Source: a virus. From it: a DNA stretch of 28,953 nt. The stretch is from positions 1 to 28,953 of IMG/VR virus record IMGVR_UViG_3300017917_000776. One strand, written 5' to 3'. The position numbers and the translations under genes were made by a program. The notes under the pieces are model-generated. The model was not told where the DNA came from. It saw only the letters and a program-made list of their open reading frames with translations, and searched no databases. Below are positions 1-5,991 of the stretch, in pieces; the first letter of the stretch is position 1; each line of letters starts with the position of its first letter.

Positions 1-2
1 CA

Positions 3-617
3 AACGCTTTTGCTAACGATATCGAAGATCTCGCTATCAATGGTGATGGTTCAACAGGCAACTTCCTTTCAATCATGGAAGGTTTCGTACACAAAGTTAC
101 AGACGGTTCAGATGCTCACGAAGCAGTTGTTACTGTCACAGATAATGAGTGGACACCATCTGTAATGCAAGATATTATTCTTGCAATGCCACGCAAGTAT
201 CGTGCTATCAAGTCTAACTTGAAGTTCTATGCTGGTACAGATGCATTCCAGGGTATCGTTAAGAATAACGGTACACTTGCTGATGCAGTAGCAGAAGCAA
301 TTGCTGGAATGACTCCAGGCAGCACACAGGCTAACCGTCAGAATTATCTTGATGGTGTAGGACAGACACTTGGTGGAGCACGTACAACACGTGTTCTTGG
401 TGTGGATGTTATGGAAGTACCTTACTATCCAGCAGACTATGTCGATTTGACATTCCCTGCTAACCGTGTTTGGGGCTTCCAGCGTGATATCACAGTAAAT
501 CGTGAATACAAGCCAAAGAAGGATACAGTTGAATATACAGTATTCGTACGCTTTGGTCTACAATGGGAAGAACTAGATGCAGTTGCTTATGCAGATGCAG
601 ATAGCTCAGATTCATAA
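3..617 (+). CDS. Major capsid protein, C-terminal part (5' end outside window)
   Basis: The reading frame is open from base 3, so this is the last 204 residues of a gene that begins upstream. It would form the icosahedral head shell. The visible part has the look of an HK97-fold capsid protein: an early NDIEDLAINGDGS segment, a central helix-rich part (LADAVAEAIAGMTPG), then a beta-rich end with LGVDVMEVPYYP and the closing FVRFGLQWEELDAVAY strand. Position next to neck, tail tube and tape measure genes fits. All nine arginines read here use CGT or CGC, unlike most neighbours, as expected for a very highly expressed gene. The family assignment comes from sequence character and gene order, not from a database match. 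Confidence 0.85.
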   Translation, partial: NAFANDIEDLAINGDGSTGNFLSIMEGFVHKVTDGSDAHEAVVTVTDNEWTPSVMQDIILAMPRKYRAIKSNLKFYAGTDAFQGIVKNNGTLADAVAEAIAGMTPGSTQANRQNYLDGVGQTLGGARTTRVLGVDVMEVPYYPADYVDLTFPANRVWGFQRDITVNREYKPKKDTVEYTVFVRFGLQWEELDAVAYADADSSDS

Positions 618-623
618 TCACAA

Positions 624-1001
624 TTAAATAAGATCATTTTTGATCAAATATTGAGAGGCAGCCTTGATTATTTCAGGGCTGTCTTTCAACATTCCAATAC
701 CTATATTGCAATTATTACATAATAAACCACGAATTTTTCCAGTAATATGGTTATGATCTACAACTAAAATACTTTTTTCTTTACATATAGCACAAGATTC
801 ATTTTGAAAATTTAGTAAAGCTTGACGTTCTTCTTCTGTTATTTTATATCCAGATCGTTTTCCATTTCTTCTAGTTTTATAATTTTGATTTCTACTTTTA
901 TATCTGCAGTTATTGCAAATATTGCCTCTTTTTTTATTCTTGCCTTTAAAAACAAATGATTTTTCAGGAAGCATCCTGTTACATCTTGGACATTCTTTCA
1001 T
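624..1001 (-). CDS. Endonuclease VII-type HNH nuclease, inserted antisense
   Basis: This 125-residue protein looks like a phage recombination endonuclease VII domain, a beta-beta-alpha-metal nuclease that cuts branched or double-stranded DNA. An N-terminal zinc knuckle has C4/C7 and C29/C32. The catalytic part has C70-x2-C73, the metal-site motif DHNH at 82-85, then C95-x2-C98, the standard order for this family. It sits alone on the minus strand between the capsid gene and the next structural gene, with its stop only six bases from the capsid stop. That is typical of free-standing homing endonucleases. Start: an in-frame TAA lies just upstream, so the ATG at 1001 is the first available. Its own ribosome site is poor, and the strong AGGGAGGG lies about 30 bases further up, before the small leader ORF. 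Confidence 0.85.
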   Translation of the reverse strand: MKECPRCNRMLPEKSFVFKGKNKKRGNICNNCRYKSRNQNYKTRRNGKRSGYKITEEERQALLNFQNESCAICKEKSILVVDHNHITGKIRGLLCNNCNIGIGMLKDSPEIIKAASQYLIKNDLI

Positions 1002-1029
1002 AAATATATTTTACCATACTCTCCATCAT
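979..1029 (-). CDS. Putative 15-16 residue leader peptide overlapping the HNH start
   Basis: The minus strand carries a strong Shine-Dalgarno (AGGGAGGG, complement of 1031-1038) immediately before a double ATG at 1029/1026. The frame MMESMVKYIYERMSKM then stops at 979, about 20 bases past the endonuclease start at 1001 and in a different frame. The best ribosome site in the area therefore serves this tiny ORF and not the nuclease itself. Translational coupling or reinitiation is a reasonable reading. Whether the peptide matters is unknown, and it could also be a degenerate 5' end. Confidence 0.35.
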   Translation of the reverse strand: MMESMVKYIYERMSKM

Positions 1030-1049
1030 ACCCTCCCTATAATAAATGT

Positions 1050-1064
1050 TGATATAATATATCA
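1050..1064. promoter_or_regulatory. Palindromic, possibly bidirectional extended -10 site
   Basis: TGATAT-AAT-ATATCA is a perfect inverted repeat with six-base arms. On + it reads TGATATAAT, an extended -10. On - it reads TGATATATT, a close variant facing the endonuclease gene. A start on the minus strand near 1049 would place the strong SD and both ATGs correctly. No good -35 is visible for either direction. Confidence 0.5.
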
Positions 1065-1081
1065 TTAGAGTATTCACATTC

Positions 1082-1090
1082 TGATATAAT
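1082..1090 (+). promoter_or_regulatory. Extended -10 promoter (TGATATAAT)
   Basis: A TGn plus TATAAT match lies 16 bases before the ATG at 1107. It would restart + strand transcription after the antisense endonuclease gene. The 5' leader would be only about 10 bases and would begin at the GGAGG ribosome site. No -35 is evident. Confidence 0.55.
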
Positions 1091-1106
1091 AGCAGTGGAG
1101 GAAAAT

Positions 1107-1463
1107 ATGTTATTAGAAGCAACAGTAGATGAGTTAAAAAGTAAAACTGTACCACAATTAAAATCATATGCTAAGAAAAATAATATAGATTTATTTGGAG
1201 TTAGTACAAAAGCAGAAATATTAGAAGTTATTTTTTCTTTCTTACCAACACCACATAAAGTTCAAAAAGAAAAAAGTAAAGATATAAATATAGAAAAAAT
1301 TGCTGTTTATTCTACAAAAAATCTTCATTGGAATGGGGTAGGTTCTCTTGAAAAAGGTTATAATATTTTAAGTAAGGAGGATTCGGAAAAATGGTTAGCT
1401 AATAAATCTGTAAGAGTAGCAACTCCAGATGAAGTAGCAAAATTTTACCGTAAAAAGAAATAA
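1107..1463 (+). CDS. Small structural protein with Rho-N/SAP-like helical domain
   Basis: This 118-residue protein has an N-terminal helix-extension-helix segment (about residues 4-43: VDELKSKTVPQLKSYAKKN then GVSTKAEILEVI) of the Rho N-terminal/SAP type. A lysine-rich linker follows, then a C-terminal domain (YSTKNLHWNGVGSLEKGYNI ... VRVATPDEVAKFYRKKK). Genes like this commonly follow the capsid gene in actinophages, where they are annotated as Rho-like or head-tail connector proteins. A head-associated role is more likely than transcription termination. The ATG at 1107 is preferred over the in-frame GTG at 1095, because GGAGG at 1097-1101 spaces correctly for 1107. Its stop overlaps the next start as TAATG. 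Confidence 0.65.
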   Translation: MLLEATVDELKSKTVPQLKSYAKKNNIDLFGVSTKAEILEVIFSFLPTPHKVQKEKSKDINIEKIAVYSTKNLHWNGVGSLEKGYNILSKEDSEKWLANKSVRVATPDEVAKFYRKKK

Positions 1464-2374
1464 TGGAAGTATTACGTTTACCACCATATCCAATAGATAC
1501 AAAATGGGATGTTCCAGCTCCTAGTACTCAATATAAGCTTTACATTGAAGACCTTGTTGATCACTCCGTAGAAGATTTAACAGTTACTTCTGACTCTAAC
1601 TCACAAATTACTTATACCATTCAACAGTCAAAAGCTCAGTTTGATAGAAAATTTTTATTTAGAATTTTAAGCATGTCTGGAACTATTATTCTTGATAGCA
1701 ATCTAGATATTTTACGTCCATATATTGACTATAGAACACTAGGGACAACCGCATCTGAAATACAAGAGTATAAGATATTAGAGATGGTAGCAAGAGGCCT
1801 TATTGATTCTGTAGTAACTGATGGTTTTTATAATGAAAAGCATATTGTTGAAACAACTGGCAACGGTGCTGACTATATGCCAATATGGGAAGACTTAAAT
1901 AAAGTTCTTAAGGTATATCGTGATAATGTATTAATTTATGATGTAGATGCTGAAATCCCAGAAGACAATGAAGCAGCATACACAGTGACTCTTGATAACT
2001 CTGCAATTATTCGTGTTGAAAGTGAAAGATTTGATAGACTACAATCTGCACCGTTAGATATTCCTGGAGCAGTTGGAGATCTTGGATATGTAGGTGGATT
2101 AACAACGGCATTTCCTAAGTTATGCGATTTCTTATTTGTATTAGATGTTGGTTATAAGGCTGTTCCGCCAGATATCGAATATGCTACAAAATTATTAATA
2201 GAGGATCTAAAGTGCGGAAAGCTAGACTACTATAAGCGATACACCACATCATATAACACTGATCAGTTTAGAATTCAGTTTGACAAGAGTATGTTAGAAG
2301 GTACTGGTAATATGATAGTTGATAAAATATTAAGTAAGTATACTAAAAATATCACCAAGATAGGTCTAATTTAA
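1463..2374 (+). CDS. Probable head-tail connector (adaptor)
   Basis: This 303-residue protein has no motif I can name with certainty. The first 80 residues look beta-rich (YKLYIEDLVDHSVEDLTVTS, FLFRILSMSGTIIL). The middle has a connector-like helical stretch (EIQEYKILEMVARGLIDSVV), and the C-terminus is helical (PPDIEYATKLLIEDLKCGKL ... MIVDKILSKYTK), as in adaptor proteins that sit under the portal and count bound subunits. Position after the capsid gene and before a stopper-like gene supports an adaptor. The start overlaps the previous stop (TAATG) and the end overlaps the next start in the same way. Arginine codons are mixed (mostly AGA), unlike the capsid gene. Confidence 0.6.
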   Translation: MEVLRLPPYPIDTKWDVPAPSTQYKLYIEDLVDHSVEDLTVTSDSNSQITYTIQQSKAQFDRKFLFRILSMSGTIILDSNLDILRPYIDYRTLGTTASEIQEYKILEMVARGLIDSVVTDGFYNEKHIVETTGNGADYMPIWEDLNKVLKVYRDNVLIYDVDAEIPEDNEAAYTVTLDNSAIIRVESERFDRLQSAPLDIPGAVGDLGYVGGLTTAFPKLCDFLFVLDVGYKAVPPDIEYATKLLIEDLKCGKLDYYKRYTTSYNTDQFRIQFDKSMLEGTGNMIVDKILSKYTKNITKIGLI

Positions 2375-2820
2375 TGCTATGCGATACAACAGATTTTATG
2401 TACCCGCTAAAAGCAGATATATTTTATCCAATTGTTGAGCAGGGTGCATACGGAAATTTAACAAAACAATGGGTTCTTGATAGAACAATAAGTTGTAACT
2501 TTGCACCAGCAGGAACCGCATCTGGCGAAGAAATAAAGCCAAACGCTAAAATTAATATTGATATGAGCCTTCTTGGAAGAACAAAAAGTGATTTAAGAAT
2601 TACTTCAAGACAATCAAAAGAATCTATTACAAATGTTATAGTTACAAATATTAGAACAAGTGCAAATACTCCAGTGTATTTAGAGACCGCTGGACCAAGA
2701 TCTGGAAAATCTACTATTTTTGAAATAGCGTCAAATGAACCTATACTTGGTCCATTTGGGGATATAGAATTTTATAAGTTAGTTATTCGTAGATCAGAGA
2801 ATCAGGCAACAGACCTATGA
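2374..2820 (+). CDS. Probable head-closure (stopper) protein
   Basis: This 148-residue protein has a beta-rich pattern and a central segment KINIDMSLLGRTKSDLRIT. Size and position, between the adaptor-like gene and two further neck genes, match the head-completion/stopper proteins that seal the portal and join the tail. The assignment is mainly positional. It starts on TAATG with the upstream gene and ends on ATGA with the next, so it is probably translationally coupled on both sides. Seven of eight arginines are AGA. Confidence 0.5.
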   Translation: MLCDTTDFMYPLKADIFYPIVEQGAYGNLTKQWVLDRTISCNFAPAGTASGEEIKPNAKINIDMSLLGRTKSDLRITSRQSKESITNVIVTNIRTSANTPVYLETAGPRSGKSTIFEIASNEPILGPFGDIEFYKLVIRRSENQATDL

Positions 2821-3494
2821 TATCTGTTAAACTAAATCAGGCTAAGTTTATTAAAGATTTAAATAATATTGTTAATTATTCTGTTGGATTTATTGATGGG
2901 GTCCAAAAAGGCAAAAGACACTTCCTTAATAATTTAGGTGCTGGAATTAAAGAAGTTCTTGAAATGTTTATTGACTCAAATGCAAGATCAAACCCTCAAG
3001 CATTACACCATGTTTATGAGTGGTATAAAGTAGGAAGTCCAGATGCAAGATTGTTTGATATTAACTATACTGTTAGTAATTTAGGATTATCTTTTTATTC
3101 TTCTTTTAGACAGTCAAAAAGTATTAAAGAGGGATCAACTACACCATTTTATAATAAAGCAAAAATTATGGAAGAAGGAATTCCAGTAATCATTAAACCT
3201 AAAAAGTCTGAAGTATTAGTTTTTGAAGATAATGGAGAAAATATTTTTACCAAAGGCCCAGTTGAAGTTTTAAATCCAGGGGGTTCTCATGTACAAAATT
3301 CTTTTGAAAATACAATGAATATATTTTTTAAAAGATATTTTTCTCAGGCATTTTTAAAAGTAAGCGGTATGGATAGATATTTTAAAGACCCATCTATCTA
3401 TAAGAGAAATCTTGCTAAAGGTAAAAACTTAGGAAGATCAGTAGGAGTGTCAACAGGATACTCATGGATTGTGAATGCAGGAGTTAAACTATAA
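2817..3494 (+). CDS. Probable neck / tail-completion protein
   Basis: This 225-residue protein resembles neck proteins of the HK97 gp10 type in layout. It has a basic N-terminus, an amphipathic helix (FLNNLGAGIKEVLEMFIDSN), a conserved-looking HHVYEWYKVGSPDARLFDI segment, and a beta-rich end followed by a long helix near NTMNIFFKRYFSQAFLKV. The HHVYEWY-like core is usual in actinophage neck proteins. Its ATG overlaps the previous TGA (ATGA) and its stop overlaps the following ATG (TAATG). All eight arginines counted are AGA. Function is inferred from shape and position. Confidence 0.5.
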   Translation: MISVKLNQAKFIKDLNNIVNYSVGFIDGVQKGKRHFLNNLGAGIKEVLEMFIDSNARSNPQALHHVYEWYKVGSPDARLFDINYTVSNLGLSFYSSFRQSKSIKEGSTTPFYNKAKIMEEGIPVIIKPKKSEVLVFEDNGENIFTKGPVEVLNPGGSHVQNSFENTMNIFFKRYFSQAFLKVSGMDRYFKDPSIYKRNLAKGKNLGRSVGVSTGYSWIVNAGVKL

Positions 3495-4111
3495 TGGCAA
3501 ATGATACAACATTAAATACACCAACACTATGGGTTAATAAATATCTAGAAGCAAAAATTTCAGAGCTTGCTGGCCTATCCAATGTACCATTTTTTCCAAC
3601 TACTCCATCTAACATAGAAGATTTAACAACAACATTTCCAGAAAATGATGTTTTTGCAACATATGACAGAATGTTTAAAATGAATAGAAAAAATTTTCCA
3701 CATATTAAAAATGAAGAGGTACTATATTATTTTTATGCGGTAGGGGCAGAAAGAATAGAGAAGGCCGTAAAAACAACAGAGTCTATATTTAGACTTTTAG
3801 ATCGTTTTGATGAATCTGCGGAAGAGGTAAATAATTGGTGCTCAAATCGTAGGATTAATCTTGGAACACCACAACTACCAAACTTAATAGATAATATTTT
3901 TTATTTTCATAATTTTAAAGTATATCAGCTTGAAGAAACAAGAGATATTGTAGATTTTGCTACAGCAAGAACATACGCTGGAAATAAGATTATTATAGAA
4001 TTTGAATATCATCAGAAGCCAGTAATAGGGGTAGACGGAAAAGATTCGGTTATGTATTCCGACTGGAATCCAGAGCCACGCCTTACTGGTGATGATAAAA
4101 TAACCATATAA
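3494..4111 (+). CDS. Probable tail terminator / tail-completion protein
   Basis: This 205-residue protein has a mixed alpha/beta look (ATYDRMFKMNRKNFPHIKNE, then VLYYFYAVG, a helical middle, and a beta-rich end NKIIIEFEYHQKPV). It is the last gene before the tail tube gene, the usual place for the tail terminator that caps the tube and joins it to the neck. I see no decisive motif. It starts on TAATG with the upstream gene and ends the coupled neck block. A promoter-like site follows six bases after its stop. Confidence 0.5.
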   Translation: MANDTTLNTPTLWVNKYLEAKISELAGLSNVPFFPTTPSNIEDLTTTFPENDVFATYDRMFKMNRKNFPHIKNEEVLYYFYAVGAERIEKAVKTTESIFRLLDRFDESAEEVNNWCSNRRINLGTPQLPNLIDNIFYFHNFKVYQLEETRDIVDFATARTYAGNKIIIEFEYHQKPVIGVDGKDSVMYSDWNPEPRLTGDDKITI

Positions 4112-4116
4112 AAATC

Positions 4117-4125
4117 TGATATACT
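4117..4125 (+). promoter_or_regulatory. Extended -10 promoter (TGATATACT) for the tail tube gene
   Basis: It differs by one base from the TGATATAAT sites elsewhere and sits in the 74-base gap before the tail tube gene, about 60 bases upstream of its ATG. It would give this highly expressed gene its own transcript, ended by the terminator at 4843-4873. Confidence 0.45.
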
Positions 4126-4185
4126 TGCAATGAGGAAACCCGCCAAAACTTAATAATAGATCTATTGAAAGTAGAGGTGAAAAAT

Positions 4186-4821
4186 ATGGCATATACTCGT
4201 GGTACGTCTACCAACATTATCGTTGGTGCTGCTGCTCTTTTTGTAGCAGACACAACCCTTACTCCAAGCAGATTGGAGTCATTTGTTAGCACTGAGTCAT
4301 TCAAGGAAACCCTTGCAGATGAAGCAGACTACACAAACGTAGGTTACACCATGAATGGTCTTGAGCTACAGTTCCAACCAGACTTCGGTGAAGTACAGGT
4401 TGATCAGGTTCTTGACGTTGCTAAGTTGTATAAGCAGGGTATGCAGGTAAATCTTGCTACTGCTTTCGCTGAAGCTACACTTGAGAATCTTCTCTTGGCA
4501 CTTGCTTACAGCGACACTAATCTTTCAGGAAATAAGGCAACTTCTGCAGGTAAGGTTCTTGACCTTTCAGCAGGCCAAATCGGAGAATGTCCAGTAGAAC
4601 GAGGAATCGTTGCTGTTGGACCTGGAACTGGCGATTGCGAAGACTCTCTATACGTTGAACGTGTTTATTCAGCATACCGTGCTCTATCAATTGAGAACGT
4701 AACTGTATCAGCAAAGCGTGATGAGGCTTCAATGTTCGAAGTTTCTTTCCGTCTTCTTCCTGAAGATGCATCTGGATCATATGGTAAGATCGTTGATCGT
4801 ACCTGGACACCAGCAAGCTAA
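4186..4821 (+). CDS. Major tail protein (tail tube)
   Basis: This 211-residue protein would polymerise into the tail tube. Evidence is its place just before the chaperones and tape measure, the typical size, and a beta-rich sequence with MAYTRGTSTNIIVGAAALFV at the N-terminus, YTMNGLELQFQPDFGEVQVD in the middle, and a terminal strand block (MFEVSFRLLPEDASGSYGKI). ATG 4186 follows a good SD (GAGGTGA, 4174-4180). An in-frame TTG at 4165 is less likely. Seven of eight arginines are CGT/CGA. The gene is set off by its own promoter-like site and a strong terminator, consistent with many copies being needed. There is no sheath gene, so the tail is probably non-contractile. Confidence 0.8.
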   Translation: MAYTRGTSTNIIVGAAALFVADTTLTPSRLESFVSTESFKETLADEADYTNVGYTMNGLELQFQPDFGEVQVDQVLDVAKLYKQGMQVNLATAFAEATLENLLLALAYSDTNLSGNKATSAGKVLDLSAGQIGECPVERGIVAVGPGTGDCEDSLYVERVYSAYRALSIENVTVSAKRDEASMFEVSFRLLPEDASGSYGKIVDRTWTPAS

Positions 4822-4842
4822 TTTTATCTAATTAGACAGATT

Positions 4843-4873
4843 AGACCTGCCCTATATCGGGTAGGTCTTTTTT
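4843..4873 (+). terminator. Intrinsic terminator after tail tube gene
   Basis: AGACCTGCCC (4843-4852), loop TATATC, then GGGTAGGTCT (4859-4868). This gives a 10-bp stem with one G-U pair, followed by a run of T ending at 4873. It is the clearest rho-independent terminator in the window and lies 21 bases after the tail tube stop. Confidence 0.9.
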
Positions 4874-4876
4874 GTA

Positions 4877-4885
4877 TGATAAAAT
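4877..4885 (+). promoter_or_regulatory. Extended -10-like site (TGATAAAAT)
   Basis: It starts three bases after the terminator T-run and ends 15 bases before the ATG of the long chaperone gene, so transcription could restart immediately after termination. It varies from the recurrent TGATATAAT in one base. No -35 is recognisable. Confidence 0.45.
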
Positions 4886-4900
4886 AGTTGTTGGGGTTAT

Positions 4901-5593
4901 ATGGCTACTAAAATATATTCAACTAAAAATATTTATTTGTTTGATGGAACAGAGATTGAGCTGTCCCCATTAAAAATAAAATATTTACGTGAATTTATGG
5001 ATACATTTTCTCTTATTAGCCAAACCAAAAATGATGATGATTCGATATTATTATTGCTTGAATGTGTAAGGGTAGCAATGAAACAATATTATCCAAAATT
5101 ATCTAAATCTATATCAGATGTTGAAGATGCAGTAGACATGCCTCTAATTCATGAAATATTAGAAATAGCAGGCGGTATAAAAATAAATGATGATTCTAAA
5201 GAAACAGTAAAGCAACAGGCACAAAATAATGAATCAAAAAACTCATGGGAAGATATAGACTTAGTAAAACTAGAGTCAGAAGTATTCACACTTGGTATTT
5301 GGAAAAATTATGATGACCTAGAAGTATCAATATCTATGCCAGAATTAATGGCTATTATTGCTGGTAGAAGAGAATTAGATTATGAAGAAAAGAAATTTTT
5401 AGCAGCTATTCAAGGAATAGATATAGAAAAAAATCAAGAAAAGGGTCAGAAAGAGTGGGAAGACTTAAAGGCTAGGGTATTCAGCCGTGGCCAAGCAACA
5501 GACTCAAATGATGTTTTAGCACTACAGGGTCAAAATGCTCAAAAGGCAGGGTTTGGTATAGGTTTTGGTCTTGATTATGAAGATTTAAGATAG
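4901..5593 (+). CDS. Long tail assembly chaperone (GT-like)
   Basis: This 230-residue protein has two parts. Residues 1-100 match the short chaperone encoded next (shared DGTEI, PLKI, LR.F, EC...AMKQY). A Q/N/K linker (KQQAQNNESKNS) follows, then a C-terminal domain (SISMPELMAIIAGRRELDYE onward). Short-domain and extended forms of this sort are the G and GT chaperones that coat the tape measure and recruit tail tube subunits. In most phages the long form comes from a ribosomal frameshift. Here it is a single open frame. An in-phase A_AAA_AAC lies at the linker (5236-5242). Arginine codons are mixed and include rare AGG, unlike the short copy. ATG 4901 has GGGG upstream and its own promoter-like site. 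Confidence 0.7.
   Translation: MATKIYSTKNIYLFDGTEIELSPLKIKYLREFMDTFSLISQTKNDDDSILLLLECVRVAMKQYYPKLSKSISDVEDAVDMPLIHEILEIAGGIKINDDSKETVKQQAQNNESKNSWEDIDLVKLESEVFTLGIWKNYDDLEVSISMPELMAIIAGRRELDYEEKKFLAAIQGIDIEKNQEKGQKEWEDLKARVFSRGQATDSNDVLALQGQNAQKAGFGIGFGLDYEDLR
5236..5242 (+). other. In-phase slippery heptamer A_AAA_AAC
   Basis: In the reading frame of the long chaperone the codons are TCA AAA AAC, giving a canonical X_XXY_YYZ heptamer after about 113 codons, exactly at the junction between the N-domain and the C-domain. A -1 shift here would read 23 more codons and stop at 5311-5313, giving about 137 residues. The same heptamer also occurs in phase inside the tape measure gene (8694-8700), so chance is possible. 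Confidence 0.4.
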
Positions 5594-5600
5594 CCTATTA

Positions 5601-5609
5601 TGATATAAT
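5601..5609 (+). promoter_or_regulatory. Extended -10 promoter (TGATATAAT) for the short chaperone
   Basis: An exact TGn-TATAAT lies in the 48-base gap between the two chaperone genes, 32 bases before ATG 5642. It would allow the short form to be made separately and in larger amounts than the long form. Confidence 0.55.
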
Positions 5610-5641
5610 TAATGCAAGCCTATATGGGAGGGAAACAAATA

Positions 5642-5965
5642 ATGGCAACAACAGTTCATGAAGAAAAATCACTTCTTCTTATTGATGGAACAGAGATTAA
5701 GGTACGTCCTTTAAAGATTTCTTTGCTTCGTCCATTTTTGAAGAAGTTTGAAGGAGTTGCGGCAGTGGCGGATGACAATGAAAAGTCAATGACTTTGCTT
5801 GTTGAATGTGCACAAATTGCGATGAAGCAGTATAAGCCAGAAATTGCAGAAGATCTTGAAAAGTTAGAAGAACTACTTGATCTTCCAACAGTTTACAAGA
5901 TTGTTGAAGCAGCTTCTGGAGTAACACTTGGCGGAATGCCAGATGTTATTAATAGTCCTGAATAA
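5642..5965 (+). CDS. Short tail assembly chaperone (G-like), paralogue of the preceding gene
   Basis: This 107-residue protein aligns over its whole length with the N-domain of the gene at 4901 with one single-residue gap. By eye, 18 of the first 36 positions are identical (MAT, K9, DGTEI at 15-19, PLKI at 23-26, LR at 29-30, F32, F36), and later EC and AMKQY also match. It lacks the C-terminal domain, like a lambda gpG-type chaperone. ATG 5642 is chosen because GGGAGGG (5626-5632) spaces well. The in-frame ATG at 5612 overlaps the promoter-like site. Both arginines are CGT and lysines favour AAG, as in the capsid and tube genes, suggesting higher expression than the long form. No T-domain frame follows; the tape measure starts 26 bases later. 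Confidence 0.72.
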   Translation: MATTVHEEKSLLLIDGTEIKVRPLKISLLRPFLKKFEGVAAVADDNEKSMTLLVECAQIAMKQYKPEIAEDLEKLEELLDLPTVYKIVEAASGVTLGGMPDVINSPE

Positions 5966-5991
5966 TTACAACTTAAAATGAGGTGAAGTAA

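Noticed and set aside
653-687. An 11-bp imperfect hairpin after the capsid gene, a possible terminator
   Set aside because: No T-run follows on + strand, and it lies fully inside the coding region of the minus-strand endonuclease, so coding constraint explains it as well.
979-1167. A 62-residue minus-strand frame extending upstream of the leader ORF
   Set aside because: The upstream part is low-complexity hydrophobic sequence opposite the 1107 gene and the promoters, with no SD; only its final 15-16 codons after AGGGAGGG are kept as a possible leader.
5612-5641. An earlier in-frame ATG that would lengthen the short chaperone by 10 residues
   Set aside because: It overlaps the promoter-like site and has no SD, while ATG 5642 follows GGGAGGG and matches the start of the paralogue (MAT).
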